A program made the position numbers and the translations under genes. The notes below the pieces were generated by a model. The model was not told where the DNA came from, searched no databases, and worked only from the letters and a program-made list of their open reading frames with translations. Of a DNA stretch of 64,000 nt, positions 48,254 to 57,000 are shown one piece after another (position 1 is the stretch's first letter; each line of letters starts with the position of its first letter). This stretch comes from Streptococcus sp. 68 (GTDB lineage Bacteria; Bacillota; Bacilli; Lactobacillales; Streptococcaceae). The DNA lies in assembly GCF_013277415.1 (NCBI RefSeq), contig NZ_VMMX01000010.1:98952-162951 (forward strand), in the 5' to 3' direction.

Positions 48254-50899
48254 ATGGAAAATGTTGTCGTACATATTATCTCACATAGTCACTGGGACCG
48301 TGAGTGGTACTTGCCTTTTGAAAGCCACCGTATGCAGTTGGTGGAATTGTTTGACAATCTCTTTGATCTTTTTGAAAATGATCCTGAGTTCAAGAGTTTC
48401 CATTTAGATGGACAAACTATTGTCCTTGATGACTACTTGCAAATTCGCCCTGAAAATCGCGACAAAGTCCAACGATACATCGACGAAGGCAAACTTAAAA
48501 TTGGTCCTTTTTACATCTTGCAAGATGACTACTTGATTTCAAGTGAAGCCAACGTCCGCAATACCTTGATTGGTCAAGCAGAATGTGCAAAATGGGGCAA
48601 ATCAACCCAGATTGGTTACTTCCCAGATACCTTTGGAAATATGGGACAAGCGCCTCAAATTCTTCAAAAATCAGGTATTCACGTGGCAGCCTTTGGGCGT
48701 GGTGTGAAACCGATTGGATTTGATAACCAAGTCCTCGAAGATGAGCAGTTTACTTCCCAGTTTTCAGAAATGTACTGGCAGGGTGCGGATGGTAGTCGTG
48801 TCCTCGGTATCCTCTTTGCCAACTGGTATAGTAATGGGAATGAAATTCCAGTTGATAAAGATGAGGCCTTGACCTTCTGGAAACAAAAACTGGCAGACGT
48901 GCGTGCCTACGCTTCGACCAACCAGTGGTTGATGATGAACGGCTGTGACCATCAACCTGTCCAGAAAAATTTGAGTGAAGCCATTCGTGTGGCAAATGAA
49001 CTCTTCCCAGATGTAACCTTTCTTCATAGTTCTTTTGATGAGTATGTCCAAGCCGTGGAAGGTGCTCTACCAGAGCAGTTATCAACGGTTACAGGCGAGT
49101 TGACCAGTCAGGAAACTGATGGTTGGTACACACTTGCCAACACTTCTTCATCTCGTATTTATCTCAAACAATCTTTCCAAGAAAATAGCAACCTCCTAGA
49201 GCAAGTGGTAGAACCCTTGACGATTATCACTGGGGGTCATAACCACAAGGACCAGTTGACCTATGCTTGGAAAACACTTTTGCAGAATGCGCCGCATGAT
49301 AGCATCTGTGGCTGTAGCGTGGACGAAGTTCACCGTGAGATGGAAACCCGTTTTGCCAAGGTCAATCAGGTAGGAAACTTTGTTAAGACCAATCTTCTTA
49401 ACGAATGGAAGGGCAAAATCGCTACAGCTAAGGCTCAAAGTGACTATCTCTTTACGGTTATTAACACAGGTTTGCATGATAAGGTTGATACTGTCAGCAC
49501 AGTGATTGATGTTGCGACTTGTGATTTCAAGGAATTGCATCCAACAGAAGGCTATAAGAAGATGGCAGCTCTTACCTTGCCAAGCTACCGTGTGGAGGAC
49601 TTGGATGGGCGTCCTGTAGAGGCTAAAATCGAAGATCTCGGAGCTAATTTTGAGTACGATTTACCAAAAGATAAGTTTCGCCAAGCTCGTATCGCTCGAC
49701 AAGTGCGCGTAACCATTCCAGTTCACCTAGCGCCACTTTCTTGGACAACTTTCCAATTGCTGGAAGGAGAACAAGAACACCGCGAAGGCATTTACCAAAA
49801 CGGAGTGATTGATACGCCATTTGTAACGGTGAGTGTAGATGACAATATCACAGTCTATGACAAGACAACTCACGAAGCCTATGAAGATTTTATCCGCTTC
49901 GAAGACCGTGGTGACATCGGAAACGAGTATATCTATTTCCAACCAAAAGGAACAGAGCCAATCTATGCAGAGCTTAAGGGCTACGAGGTCTTGGAAAACA
50001 CAGCTCGCTACGCTAAGATTTTGCTCAAACATGAATTGACCGTGCCTGTCAGTGCAGATGAAAAGCTAGAAGAAGAGCAAAAAGGTATCATCGAGTTTAT
50101 GAAGCGTGAAGCTGGACGTTCAGAAGAATTGACAAGCATTCCTCTTGAAACAGAGATGACTGTCTTCGTTGATAATCCACAAATCCGTTGCAAGACTCGC
50201 TTTACTAACACTGCCAAAGACCACCGTATCCGTCTTTTGGTTAAGACTCACAACACGCGTCCAAGCAATGATTCTGAAAGCATCTATGAGGTGGTGACAC
50301 GACCAAACAAACCAGCAGCTTCATGGGAAAATCCTGAAAATCCTCAACACCAACAAGCCTTTGTTAGTCTGTATGACGATGAAAAAGGGGTGACTGTATC
50401 CAACAAGGGATTGAATGAATATGAAATCCTTGGAGACGACACCATTGCAGTGACTATTTTGCGTGCATCAGGTGAGCTAGGTGACTGGGGTTATTTCCCA
50501 ACACCAGAAGCTCAATGCTTGCGTGAGTTTGAAGTTGAGTTTGCGCTTGAATGCCACCAAGCCCAAGAACGCTTCTCAGCCTATCGTCGTGCTAAAGCCT
50601 TGCAGACACCATTTACCAGCCTTCAGCTTGCTAGACAAGAAGGAAGCGTGGCTGCGACTGGTAGCCTCTTGAGCCATTCTGTTCTCAGCATACCGCAAAT
50701 CTGTCCAACAGCCTTTAAGGTAGCTGAAAATGAAGAAGGCTATGTACTTCGTTACTACAATATGTGTAGTGAAAATGTGCGTGTACCGGAAAGTCAACAT
50801 CTCTTCCTGGACCTACTTGAACGACCATACCCAGTTCATTCAGGACTATTGGCTCCACAAGAGATTCGTACAGAATTGATTAAAAAAGAAGAAATTTAA
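48254..50899 (+). CDS. GH38 alpha-mannosidase
   Basis: 881 residues from ATG 48254 (TGAGG upstream); ATG 48239 is in frame but lacks a ribosome site. Zinc site in HIISHSHWDREWY (His, Asp) and catalytic Asp125 in GYFPDTFGNMGQAP; HDSICGCSVDEVHREM is a further GH38 motif. Cytoplasmic. Follows GH125 by 90 bp, same operon. Confidence 0.94.
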   Translation: MENVVVHIISHSHWDREWYLPFESHRMQLVELFDNLFDLFENDPEFKSFHLDGQTIVLDDYLQIRPENRDKVQRYIDEGKLKIGPFYILQDDYLISSEANVRNTLIGQAECAKWGKSTQIGYFPDTFGNMGQAPQILQKSGIHVAAFGRGVKPIGFDNQVLEDEQFTSQFSEMYWQGADGSRVLGILFANWYSNGNEIPVDKDEALTFWKQKLADVRAYASTNQWLMMNGCDHQPVQKNLSEAIRVANELFPDVTFLHSSFDEYVQAVEGALPEQLSTVTGELTSQETDGWYTLANTSSSRIYLKQSFQENSNLLEQVVEPLTIITGGHNHKDQLTYAWKTLLQNAPHDSICGCSVDEVHREMETRFAKVNQVGNFVKTNLLNEWKGKIATAKAQSDYLFTVINTGLHDKVDTVSTVIDVATCDFKELHPTEGYKKMAALTLPSYRVEDLDGRPVEAKIEDLGANFEYDLPKDKFRQARIARQVRVTIPVHLAPLSWTTFQLLEGEQEHREGIYQNGVIDTPFVTVSVDDNITVYDKTTHEAYEDFIRFEDRGDIGNEYIYFQPKGTEPIYAELKGYEVLENTARYAKILLKHELTVPVSADEKLEEEQKGIIEFMKREAGRSEELTSIPLETEMTVFVDNPQIRCKTRFTNTAKDHRIRLLVKTHNTRPSNDSESIYEVVTRPNKPAASWENPENPQHQQAFVSLYDDEKGVTVSNKGLNEYEILGDDTIAVTILRASGELGDWGYFPTPEAQCLREFEVEFALECHQAQERFSAYRRAKALQTPFTSLQLARQEGSVAATGSLLSHSVLSIPQICPTAFKVAENEEGYVLRYYNMCSENVRVPESQHLFLDLLERPYPVHSGLLAPQEIRTELIKKEEI

Positions 50900-50927
50900 T
50901 TTCAAAAAGTAAACATCAAAAGAAAGG

Positions 50928-50970
50928 AGGGGCGAAAAGGTAAGAACTAACTGCTGATTTGCCCCTTTTT
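50928..50970 (+). terminator. Terminator-like hairpin between GH38 and ROK genes
   Basis: AGGGGC (50928-50933) with GCCCCT (50961-50966), helped by AAA/TTT, then Ts. It lies within the operon just before the ROK start, so it probably reduces downstream expression. Confidence 0.6.
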
Positions 50971-50982
50971 ATGGTAAAAACA

Positions 50983-51852
50983 ATGACCATTGCAACGATT
51001 GATATCGGAGGGACTGGGATTAAGTTTGCTAGTCTGACTCCTGATGGGAAAATACTAGATAAGACAAGCATTCCAACGCCTGAAAGTTTGGAGGATTTAC
51101 TAGCGTGGCTAGACCAGCGCTTGTCAGATCAGGATTACAGTGGGATTGCTATGAGCGTTCCAGGTGCGGTCAATCAAGAGACAGGTGTGATTGATGGCTT
51201 CAGTGCGGTGCCCTACATTCACGGCTTTTCTTGGTATGAGGCGCTTAGTTCTTATCAGATTCCTGTCCATCTGGAAAATGATGCCAACTGCGTTGGACTC
51301 AGTGAATTACTGGCTCATCCAGAACTTGAAAATGCAGCCTGTGTCGTGATTGGAACAGGGATTGGCGGAGCTATGATTATCAATGGCAGACTTCATCGAG
51401 GTCGCCACGGTCTGGGTGGAGAATTTGGCTACATGACCACCCTTGCCCCTGCTGAAAAGCTCAACAACTGGTCGCAACTAGCGTCAACTGGGAATATGGT
51501 TCGCTACGTGATTGAAAAATCTGGTCAGACTGATTGGGACGGTCGCAAGATTTACCAAGAAGCTGCAGCTGGGAATGCCATTTGCCAAGAAGCCATTGAG
51601 CGCATGAACCGCAATTTGGCGCAAGGCTTGCTCAATATCCAGTATCTGATTGATCCAGATGTCATTAGTCTGGGAGGTTCTATCAGTCAAAATCCAGATT
51701 TTATCCAAGGTGTCAAGGAAGCTGTTGAAGACTTTGTCGATACCTACGAAGAATATACGGTCGCACCCGTTATCCAAGCCTGCACCTATCATGCAGATGC
51801 TAATCTCTACGGTGCCCTTGTCAACTGGCTACAGGAGGAAAATCAATGGTAA
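50983..51852 (+). CDS. ROK-family sugar kinase
   Basis: 289 residues from ATG 50983 ([17 protein letters not shown]); in-frame ATG 50971 and TTG 50959 lie in the preceding hairpin. ATP-binding DIGGTGIK at the N-terminus, [17 protein letters not shown] near 130-147 and HGLGGEFGY follow. The ROK zinc cysteines CxCGxxGC are absent and there is no DNA-binding domain, so this is a kinase-type member (perhaps N-acetylhexosamine or mannose kinase) rather than a repressor. Confidence 0.85.
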   Translation: MTIATIDIGGTGIKFASLTPDGKILDKTSIPTPESLEDLLAWLDQRLSDQDYSGIAMSVPGAVNQETGVIDGFSAVPYIHGFSWYEALSSYQIPVHLENDANCVGLSELLAHPELENAACVVIGTGIGGAMIINGRLHRGRHGLGGEFGYMTTLAPAEKLNNWSQLASTGNMVRYVIEKSGQTDWDGRKIYQEAAAGNAICQEAIERMNRNLAQGLLNIQYLIDPDVISLGGSISQNPDFIQGVKEAVEDFVDTYEEYTVAPVIQACTYHADANLYGALVNWLQEENQW

Positions 51853-53726
51853 GATTTACAGGACTTAGTCCCAAACAAACTCAGGCTATCGACTTGCTGA
51901 CAAAGCATATTTCTTTACCAGATGTTGAGGTGTTAGTCACTCAGTCTGATCAAGCTTCTATCTCTATCAAGGGTGAGGATGGTCACTATCAATTGACCTA
52001 CCGCAAACCTCACCAACTTTATCGTGCCTTGTCCTTGTTGGCAACAGCTCTAGCAGAAGGTGACAAGGTAGAGATTGAGGAACAAGCAGCTTACGAAGAT
52101 TTAGCCTATATGGCTGACTGTTCGCGCAATGCGGTGCTGAATGTCGCTTCTGCCAAGCAGATGATTGAACTCTTAGCTCTCATGGGCTATTCAACCTTTG
52201 AACTTTACATGGAAGACACTTACCAGATTGAGGGGCAGCCTTACTTTGGCTATTTCCGTGGAGCTTATTCAGCAGAGGAATTACAGGAAATCGAAGCCTA
52301 TGCCCAGCAGTTTGACATGACTTTTGTGCCTTGTATCCAGACCTTGGCCCACTTGTCAGCCTTCGTCAAATGGGGTGTCAAAGAAGTCCAGGAGCTTCGT
52401 GATGTGGAGGATATTCTTCTCATTGGCGAAGAAAAGGTTTATAACCTGATTGATGGCATGTTTGCTACTCTATCTAAACTACAAACTCGCAAGGTCAATA
52501 TCGGGATGGACGAAGCCCACTTGGTTGGCTTGGGACGTTATTTGATATTGAACGGTGTGGTGGATCGTAGTCTCCTAATGTGTCAACACTTGGAGCGCGT
52601 GCTGGATATTGCTGACAAATATGGTTTTCACTGCCAGATGTGGAGCGATATGTTCTTTAAACTTATGTCAGCGGATGGCCAGTACGACCGTGATGTGGAA
52701 ATTCCAGAGGAAACTCGTGTCTACCTAGACCGTCTCAAAGACCGTGTGACTCTGGTTTACTGGGACTATTATCAGGATAGCGAGGAAAAATACAATCGCA
52801 ATTTCCGCAACCACCACAAGATTAGCCATGATCTTGCCTTCGCAGGAGGTGCTTGGAAGTGGATTGGATTTACACCTCACAACCATTTTAGCCGTCTAGT
52901 GGCTATCGAGGCTAATAAAGCCTGCCGTGCCAATCAGATTAAAGAAGTCATCGTAACTGGTTGGGGAGACAATGGTGGTGAAACTGCCCAGTTTTCTATT
53001 CTCCCAAGCTTGCAAATTTGGGCCGAACTAAGCTATCGCAATGACCTAGACCGTTTGTCTGCTCACTTTCAGACCAATACAGGTTTATCAGTTGAGGATT
53101 TCATGCAGATTGACCTAGCCAACCTCTTGCCAGATCTACCAGGCAATCTCAGTGGGATCAATCCTAACCGCTATGTCTTTTATCAGGATGTTCTCTGTCC
53201 GATCCTTGACCGACACATGACACCTGAACAGGACAAACCGCACTTCGCTCAGGCTGCTGAGGCGCTTGCTGACATTAAAGAAAAAGCTGGCAACTATGCC
53301 TACCTCTTTGAAACTCAGGCCCAGTTGAACCAGATTTTAAATAGCAAAGTGGATGTGGGACGACGTATTCGTCAGGTCTATCAAGCGGATGATAAAGAAA
53401 GTCTGCAAGAAATCGCCAGACAAGAATTACCAGAACTCAGAAGCGCGATCGAACACTTCCATGCCCTCTTTAGCCACCAATGGCTGAAAGAAAACAAGGT
53501 CTTTGGCTTGGATACAGTTGACATCCGTATGGGCGGACTCTTGCAACGCATCAAGCGAGCAGAAAGCCGCATCGAGGCTTATCTGGCTGGTCAGATTGAC
53601 CGCATCGACGAGCTGGAAGTAGAAATTCTGCCATTTAACGACTTCTACGCAGACAAGGGCTTCTCAGCTACAACAGCCAACCAATGGCATACCATTGCGA
53701 CAGCTTCAACGATTTATACAACTTAA
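51846..53726 (+). CDS. GH20 beta-N-acetylhexosaminidase, intracellular type
   Basis: 626 residues; no signal peptide, resembling the pneumococcal GH20C enzyme. Catalytic Asp222-Glu223 in [23 protein letters not shown] and [12 protein letters not shown] are further family segments. Overlaps the ROK gene by 7 bp with CAGGAGGAAAATC as ribosome site. Cleaves terminal GlcNAc/GalNAc after import. Its TAA stop is part of the following BOX element. Confidence 0.92.
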   Translation: MVRFTGLSPKQTQAIDLLTKHISLPDVEVLVTQSDQASISIKGEDGHYQLTYRKPHQLYRALSLLATALAEGDKVEIEEQAAYEDLAYMADCSRNAVLNVASAKQMIELLALMGYSTFELYMEDTYQIEGQPYFGYFRGAYSAEELQEIEAYAQQFDMTFVPCIQTLAHLSAFVKWGVKEVQELRDVEDILLIGEEKVYNLIDGMFATLSKLQTRKVNIGMDEAHLVGLGRYLILNGVVDRSLLMCQHLERVLDIADKYGFHCQMWSDMFFKLMSADGQYDRDVEIPEETRVYLDRLKDRVTLVYWDYYQDSEEKYNRNFRNHHKISHDLAFAGGAWKWIGFTPHNHFSRLVAIEANKACRANQIKEVIVTGWGDNGGETAQFSILPSLQIWAELSYRNDLDRLSAHFQTNTGLSVEDFMQIDLANLLPDLPGNLSGINPNRYVFYQDVLCPILDRHMTPEQDKPHFAQAAEALADIKEKAGNYAYLFETQAQLNQILNSKVDVGRRIRQVYQADDKESLQEIARQELPELRSAIEHFHALFSHQWLKENKVFGLDTVDIRMGGLLQRIKRAESRIEAYLAGQIDRIDELEVEILPFNDFYADKGFSATTANQWHTIATASTIYTT

Positions 53727-53893
53727 TACTCTTCGAAAATCTCTTCAAACCACGTCAGCTTCCATCTGCAACCTCAAAACAGTGTTTTGAGTAACCTGCG
53801 GCTAGCTTCTTAGTTTGCTCTTTGATTTTCATTGAGTATAAATACAAGAACACCTTGCTTGGCGCAGGGTGTTTCGCGTGAAACAGAAGAATT
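53724..53893. repeat. 170-bp direct repeat, left copy (BOX + terminator + parS-like site)
   Basis: Aligns without gaps to 57001-57170 with few differences. Contains a BOX element (about 53727-53840), a hairpin terminator (AACACCTTGC 53849-53858 with GCAGGGTGTT 53864-53873) and a parS-like 16-mer. The pair brackets the toxin island. Confidence 0.9.
53870..53885. promoter_or_regulatory. parS-like 16-mer
   Basis: TGTTTCGCGTGAAACA differs from the Firmicute parS consensus TGTTTCACGTGAAACA at one position. ParB binding is inferred; its location fits the origin-side part of the chromosome if gene order follows pneumococcus. Confidence 0.6.
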
Positions 53894-53912
53894 ATCTAGT
53901 TTCAAATGCCAC

Positions 53913-54029
53913 AGTTAGACAAACTTATGCTAGAATAGCAGAAAGGGAATGTTTCCTAAGAGCAATTCTATCGATTAGCAATTGGAGGTATTGTGGTACA
54001 CTTAAAATTAGTAAAACAAGTGTTTTTTT
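53913..54029 (+). ncRNA. Short transcription unit 0 upstream of the toxin island
   Basis: Promoter TTAGAC then TGCTAGAAT (extended -10), a small AGGGAATGTTTCCT hairpin and a terminator ACACTT/AAGTGT plus T7 (53998-54029). First of three successive promoter-terminator units before the ToxN-like gene. Confidence 0.4.
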
Positions 54030-54046
54030 GTGATGGTTTCAGATAA
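53993..54046 (+). CDS. Possible 17-codon leader peptide
   Basis: GTG start seven bases after GGAGG; the product MVHLKLVKQVFFCDGFR runs across the terminator hairpin, as leader peptides in attenuators do. Equally it may be chance. Confidence 0.3.
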   Translation: MVHLKLVKQVFFCDGFR

Positions 54047-54111
54047 GAGAACTTTTTTAAGTTTGTTGAGGGTGTAGCTAATACGTATCAAGTCTGGTAG
54101 ATTGAGAAAAC

Positions 54112-54271
54112 TTGACAAAAAATTAGATAGTGCTAGAATAACATTAACGAAAGACATTTGAGGGCAGAAAGGTTCCTGCCACACCTTGCAAAAGGGTATC
54201 TGAGATGCTGGGTACACCGACCAGCCAAAGGATCCGTTATTTCAAAGGAGGGGCTTAAATGCTCCTTTTTT
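54112..54271 (+). ncRNA. Structured RNA unit 1
   Basis: TTGACA (54112-54117), 16 bp, TGCTAGAAT (-10 54134-54139). Transcript about 54146-54271 with hairpins GGCAG/CTGCC, ACC/GGGT, GCTGG/CCAGC and terminator AAAGGAG/CTCCTTT plus Ts. CTGAGA and GGGTA recall a TPP riboswitch but the rest does not fit. No downstream gene within 240 bp, so it is likely a stand-alone RNA. Confidence 0.55.
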
Positions 54272-54302
54272 ATTTAAAAATTTCAAAATAGATTACACTC
54301 AC

Positions 54303-54327
54303 CGCAGGCTTAGGCTTGCGTTTTTTT
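54303..54327 (+). terminator. Terminator, first of a repeated pair
   Basis: CGCAGGC-TTA-GGCTTGCG plus T7. The same sequence recurs at 55037-55062, so this terminator type brackets the RNA2/ToxN-like module. Confidence 0.75.
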
Positions 54328-54329
54328 GT

Positions 54330-54496
54330 TTGACAAAATTAAAAAAATGTGTAAGAATAAGTAGAATTGAAAACAGGAAAACTCACCTCCTTTCGATTCG
54401 TCTAGCCTTTTCGTGAGGCAATGAGGGGGCGGAGAGACGCGCTCGTCAACAGAAGTATCTCATTGGAAATGTTGCTCACTTTTTAGTGAGCTTTTT
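54330..54496 (+). ncRNA. Structured RNA unit 2, candidate RNA antitoxin
   Basis: TTGACA (54330-54335), 17 bp, AAGAAT (54353-54358). The transcript (about 54364-54496) has CTCAC/GTGAG, CAATGAG/CTCATTG and a final GCTCACT/AGTGAGC terminator; the first CTCAC arm could alternatively pair with the terminator arm. It lies directly before the ToxN-like gene, the position of the antitoxin RNA in type III toxin-antitoxin loci, though I see no clear tandem repeats. Confidence 0.5.
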
Positions 54497-54511
54497 ATCT
54501 AGGGAATAGAA

Positions 54512-55027
54512 ATGAAAAGCAAAAAATTAAAATTAGGTCAAATTGATTTAAAAATGTGCAAGGATTACGACCTTATTCAAGCGATGGACTATGACTTTAA
54601 GACGAAGGAAGTAATGAATAAAGGAAGGGGATTTGCGGTAACTGTTGTCAAAATACAGGGGCTAACTTTCTTGATTCCATTTAGAAGTTACATTCCTAAA
54701 AAGTATCAATTGAAGTATAAGCTTAGAAATTCAGCAAAAGAAGGATATGTTGAAGGATTAGATATTGGTAAAACATTGATTTTAGAAGATAAAAGTTATT
54801 TACTAAATACCACTTTTCGCCTTCGGAAAGTCGAAGATTATTATAAAGTAATGGATAATGATAAAACTATAATCAATAAGTTAGTGAAAGCTATTATAGA
54901 CTATAACCGTGCTTTAGAAATGAACGATAGAAACAAACTTGAAGATCCTAAACGCTTTAAATTCTCAACATTCCAGAATTATTCTACTAGATTAAGAGTC
55001 ATAACAGAAAAAGACTATTTAGAATAG
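54512..55027 (+). CDS. ToxN/AbiQ-superfamily-like protein (candidate type III toxin)
   Basis: 171 residues, basic. FAVTVVKIQGLTFLIPFRS (residues about 44-62) resembles the strand pair of ToxN/AbiQ/TenpN endoribonucleases, where a similar I-x-G-x-x-Y/F-x-x-P-L/F segment occurs; the helical C-terminal half (NKLVKAIIDYNRALEMND) also fits. Length matches the family (about 160-200). AGGGAA precedes ATG 54512. The structured RNA with terminator upstream supports a type III system. Identification rests on pattern memory, so moderate certainty. Confidence 0.5.
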   Translation: MKSKKLKLGQIDLKMCKDYDLIQAMDYDFKTKEVMNKGRGFAVTVVKIQGLTFLIPFRSYIPKKYQLKYKLRNSAKEGYVEGLDIGKTLILEDKSYLLNTTFRLRKVEDYYKVMDNDKTIINKLVKAIIDYNRALEMNDRNKLEDPKRFKFSTFQNYSTRLRVITEKDYLE

Positions 55028-55036
55028 ATAATGTTT

Positions 55037-55062
55037 CCGCAGGCTTAGGCTTGTGTTTTTTT
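55037..55062 (+). terminator. Terminator after the ToxN-like gene
   Basis: CGCAGGCTTAGGCTTGTG with T7; near-copy of 54303-54327. Confidence 0.75.
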
Positions 55063-55170
55063 ATAGTAGATTGAAATAAGATTTGAACAAATTGATTAGG
55101 AAAGTCAAATTAATTTCTAGCAATGTTTTAGTAGTCGAAGTGTACTGTTCTAGTTCCAATTCACTCTATT
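55063..55170. repeat. RUP element (IS630-derived miniature repeat)
   Basis: About 107 bp, with TAGTAGATTGAAATAAGA at one end and, at the other, AGTGTACTGTTCTAGTTCCA before TTCACTCTA; the ends are partly inverted and bounded by TA. Size and ends fit the Repeat Unit of Pneumococcus. It sits between the ToxN-like gene and the TAC operon. Confidence 0.7.
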
Positions 55171-55311
55171 CTTCAAAAAAGCCCGATTTTATGGGGTTTT
55201 AATTCTGATAAAATCCGATAATTTCGGCATGATAAGGTGAGGTAGTTATTGTCTTAATGCTCAGTTACGTTCTGGAAATCGCTAGAATTTTTTCAAAAAA
55301 GCCCGTAATAG
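55171..55311. other. Spacer with repeated TTCAAAAAAGCCCG
   Basis: The 14-mer occurs at 55172-55185 and 55292-55305, 120 bp apart. On the minus strand the first copy is the T-rich end of a weak CCC/GGG terminator. No ORF. Confidence 0.4.
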
Positions 55312-55340
55312 TTGAATTATCTAAGCTTTAACAGTATAAT
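55312..55340 (+). promoter_or_regulatory. TAC operon promoter
   Basis: TTGAAT (55312-55317), 17 bp, TATAAT (55335-55340), giving a leader of about 20 bases before the first gene. No operator palindrome is evident. Confidence 0.8.
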
Positions 55341-55368
55341 TAAGCTAGTAGCTTCATCAGGAGGTTCT

Positions 55369-55956
55369 ATGCTACAATATAGTGGGTGGCACGGCACCAC
55401 CAATAAAAGGAAAGAAAAGATTCTATCTGCTGGGTTTTCTTATGAGAAATATAAACCTGGTATTCATAAACAGAGACATCCGAACGATTTGGGTAATGGT
55501 ATTTACTTTTTTCTACCTTTTAACAAAGATACTGGTAAAACGATTGCTTCTGCTTATGTCGCAAAGTATAAGTCATTTGAACTAAGCAAACCTGGGGTTA
55601 GGCCTGAGTTAATTCATGCTAAAATCACCCTAAAATCTATAGATAAGATTTTTATTTTAGATAACCCAAAAAACCAAAGGTTATTAGAGGAATATCGACA
55701 AGCGGCATCTATTCAAATTGAACGTGAGATTGCAGGTATTTCAGGTAGCGGAGCCAAAAATAGAGCTACTCTTCTTAACCAAAATCAAGGATTAATTATT
55801 GAACTGTTGCTTGATTTAGCGTCTCAGCATGGGAAGAATTATGAAGCAGTGCAGTCCAAAACATATACTGCTATTCCATCTTTACCAGTAATTGACGGAA
55901 AGAATGGAGAGGAAATTTGTATCCGTGATTTAAATTGTATTACAAACATTTTATAA
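55369..55956 (+). CDS. ADP-ribosyltransferase-like toxin of a TAC system
   Basis: 195 residues from ATG 55369 (CAGGAGGTTCT upstream); the frame is open to 55312 but that start lies in the promoter. GWHGTT (His8), NDLGNGIYFF (Tyr46) and a late EEICIRD strand (Glu181/182) match the H-Y-E triad pattern of PARP/DUF3990-type ADP-ribosyltransferases. First gene of a three-gene operon with a 114-residue protein and a SecB-like chaperone, the order of CmdT-CmdA-CmdC in E. coli, where CmdT modifies mRNA during phage infection. The target here is unknown. Base composition is AT-rich compared with the glycosidase genes. Confidence 0.68.
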   Translation: MLQYSGWHGTTNKRKEKILSAGFSYEKYKPGIHKQRHPNDLGNGIYFFLPFNKDTGKTIASAYVAKYKSFELSKPGVRPELIHAKITLKSIDKIFILDNPKNQRLLEEYRQAASIQIEREIAGISGSGAKNRATLLNQNQGLIIELLLDLASQHGKNYEAVQSKTYTAIPSLPVIDGKNGEEICIRDLNCITNIL

Positions 55957-55970
55957 ATAAGGAGGCTTTT

Positions 55971-56315
55971 ATGAGTTTATTGTCAAACTTTTTAGGAACT
56001 GAAGAATTTTCTTTGATGGATTCTCCAATGTTCCAAGAATTAGTTGAAAATATTAAGGCCAACAAAATTTATTCAGTAAACAATGAATTTGATTATGATT
56101 TGAATATATCAGGAAGTCTTAAAAAATATAAAGATGAAATCCATTTTACTCCTCAATTAAATAATCAAAAAGAGTTTGATGATTTGAATTCTGTAACTAA
56201 AGTAAATGCAATGCCTGAATATAATATAAAAAACAAGAAGTCATGTTTTTCATATTTACCAATAGATTCTGAAAACTTAATTACAACAAAAGAAAATAGT
56301 GAGGTGGCAGCTTAA
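55971..56315 (+). CDS. Putative antitoxin of the TAC system
   Basis: 114 residues from ATG 55971 (AAGGAGGCTTTT upstream). No family recognised. Acidic and Asn-rich, apparently poorly structured, with FSYLPIDSENL near the C-terminus; a hydrophobic patch near the C-terminus is where chaperone-addiction (ChAD) segments of TAC antitoxins lie. Fourteen bp after the toxin gene and TAATG-coupled to the chaperone gene. The antitoxin role is inferred from position. Confidence 0.6.
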   Translation: MSLLSNFLGTEEFSLMDSPMFQELVENIKANKIYSVNNEFDYDLNISGSLKKYKDEIHFTPQLNNQKEFDDLNSVTKVNAMPEYNIKNKKSCFSYLPIDSENLITTKENSEVAA

Positions 56316-56749
56316 TGTCCTCTTTACAATTTAAAGATTACTTTTTAAATGAAGTATCGTATCGAAGAAATCCTAGTTTTGACCAAACAAATAGTACTAT
56401 TAATTTACAGCCTGAATTGTCTGCACAGATTTTAATAAGAAAATCTGAAAACCTTGCTTATGTTAACTTGATAACAAAGCAAGGAAATATAGATTCAGAT
56501 GATTCTGCTTTTGAGCTTATTGTAGATATTGTTGGAGAATTTTCATTTATATATGACGAGACAGAATTTGATATTGATTTTGAAACTTTTCTTAAAGAGA
56601 ATGGTTTAGCAATTCTTTGGTCCTATATTCGGCCTATCGTATCTGATATGATTACTCGGGGTAATGAGTTCCCCAACTTCATATTGCCTGTCGTTAACAT
56701 TAAAAAAATGCTTGAAGACAAAGATTCTATCAAGTTAACATACGAATAA
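56315..56749 (+). CDS. SecB-like chaperone of the TAC system
   Basis: 144 residues. The C-terminal half (EFSFIYDETEFDIDFETFLK, then AILWSYIRPIVSDMITRG and FPNFILPVVNIKKML) follows the SecB fold pattern: a beta strand before a helix containing the LxxYxR-like segment, then G-x-P-x-x-x-L-P-x-x. Streptococci have no housekeeping SecB, so this is a dedicated antitoxin chaperone (SecB-TA type). Start overlaps the antitoxin stop by 1 bp. Confidence 0.72.
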   Translation: MSSLQFKDYFLNEVSYRRNPSFDQTNSTINLQPELSAQILIRKSENLAYVNLITKQGNIDSDDSAFELIVDIVGEFSFIYDETEFDIDFETFLKENGLAILWSYIRPIVSDMITRGNEFPNFILPVVNIKKMLEDKDSIKLTYE

Positions 56750-56916
56750 AAACAGTGTATGTATTTTTCAAAGCTCCAATGAAATGCTTTCACATTTAAA
56801 AGGTATTCGGAGAACTATAAATCAAAATTGTGATAAAATAAATAGGATCAAAGAGTTTTGTATGATAGTAGTTTCAATTTAAACTCTACCTTCTTCGAGA
56901 CTCAGCTATCAATGAA

Positions 56917-56960
56917 AATCACCAGAAGGGCAGTATTTTAAGGCTCTTCTGGTGGTTTTT
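56917..56960 (+). terminator. Terminator downstream of the TAC operon
   Basis: AATCACCAGAAG (56917-56928) with CTTCTGGTGGTT (56946-56957) and Ts. The 150 bp before it contain a possible -10 (GATAAAAT near 56830), so a small separate transcript may also end here. Confidence 0.8.
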
Positions 56961-57000
56961 GAATTGTTTGGTTAGTGTGAGATATGAATAATTGGGGGTT

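Noticed and set aside
50959..50982. TTG/ATG starts upstream of the ROK gene
   Set aside because: They fall in the terminator-like hairpin; the [10 protein letters not shown] start matches the family.
54008..54217. 69-codon minus-strand frame across RNA units 0 and 1
   Set aside because: Runs through two hairpins and a promoter, no ribosome site, low-quality composition.
54180..54240. TPP riboswitch suggested by GGGTATCTGAGATGC
   Set aside because: The second conserved half (ACCTGATCTGGATAATGCCAGCG-like) is missing and no thiamine gene follows.
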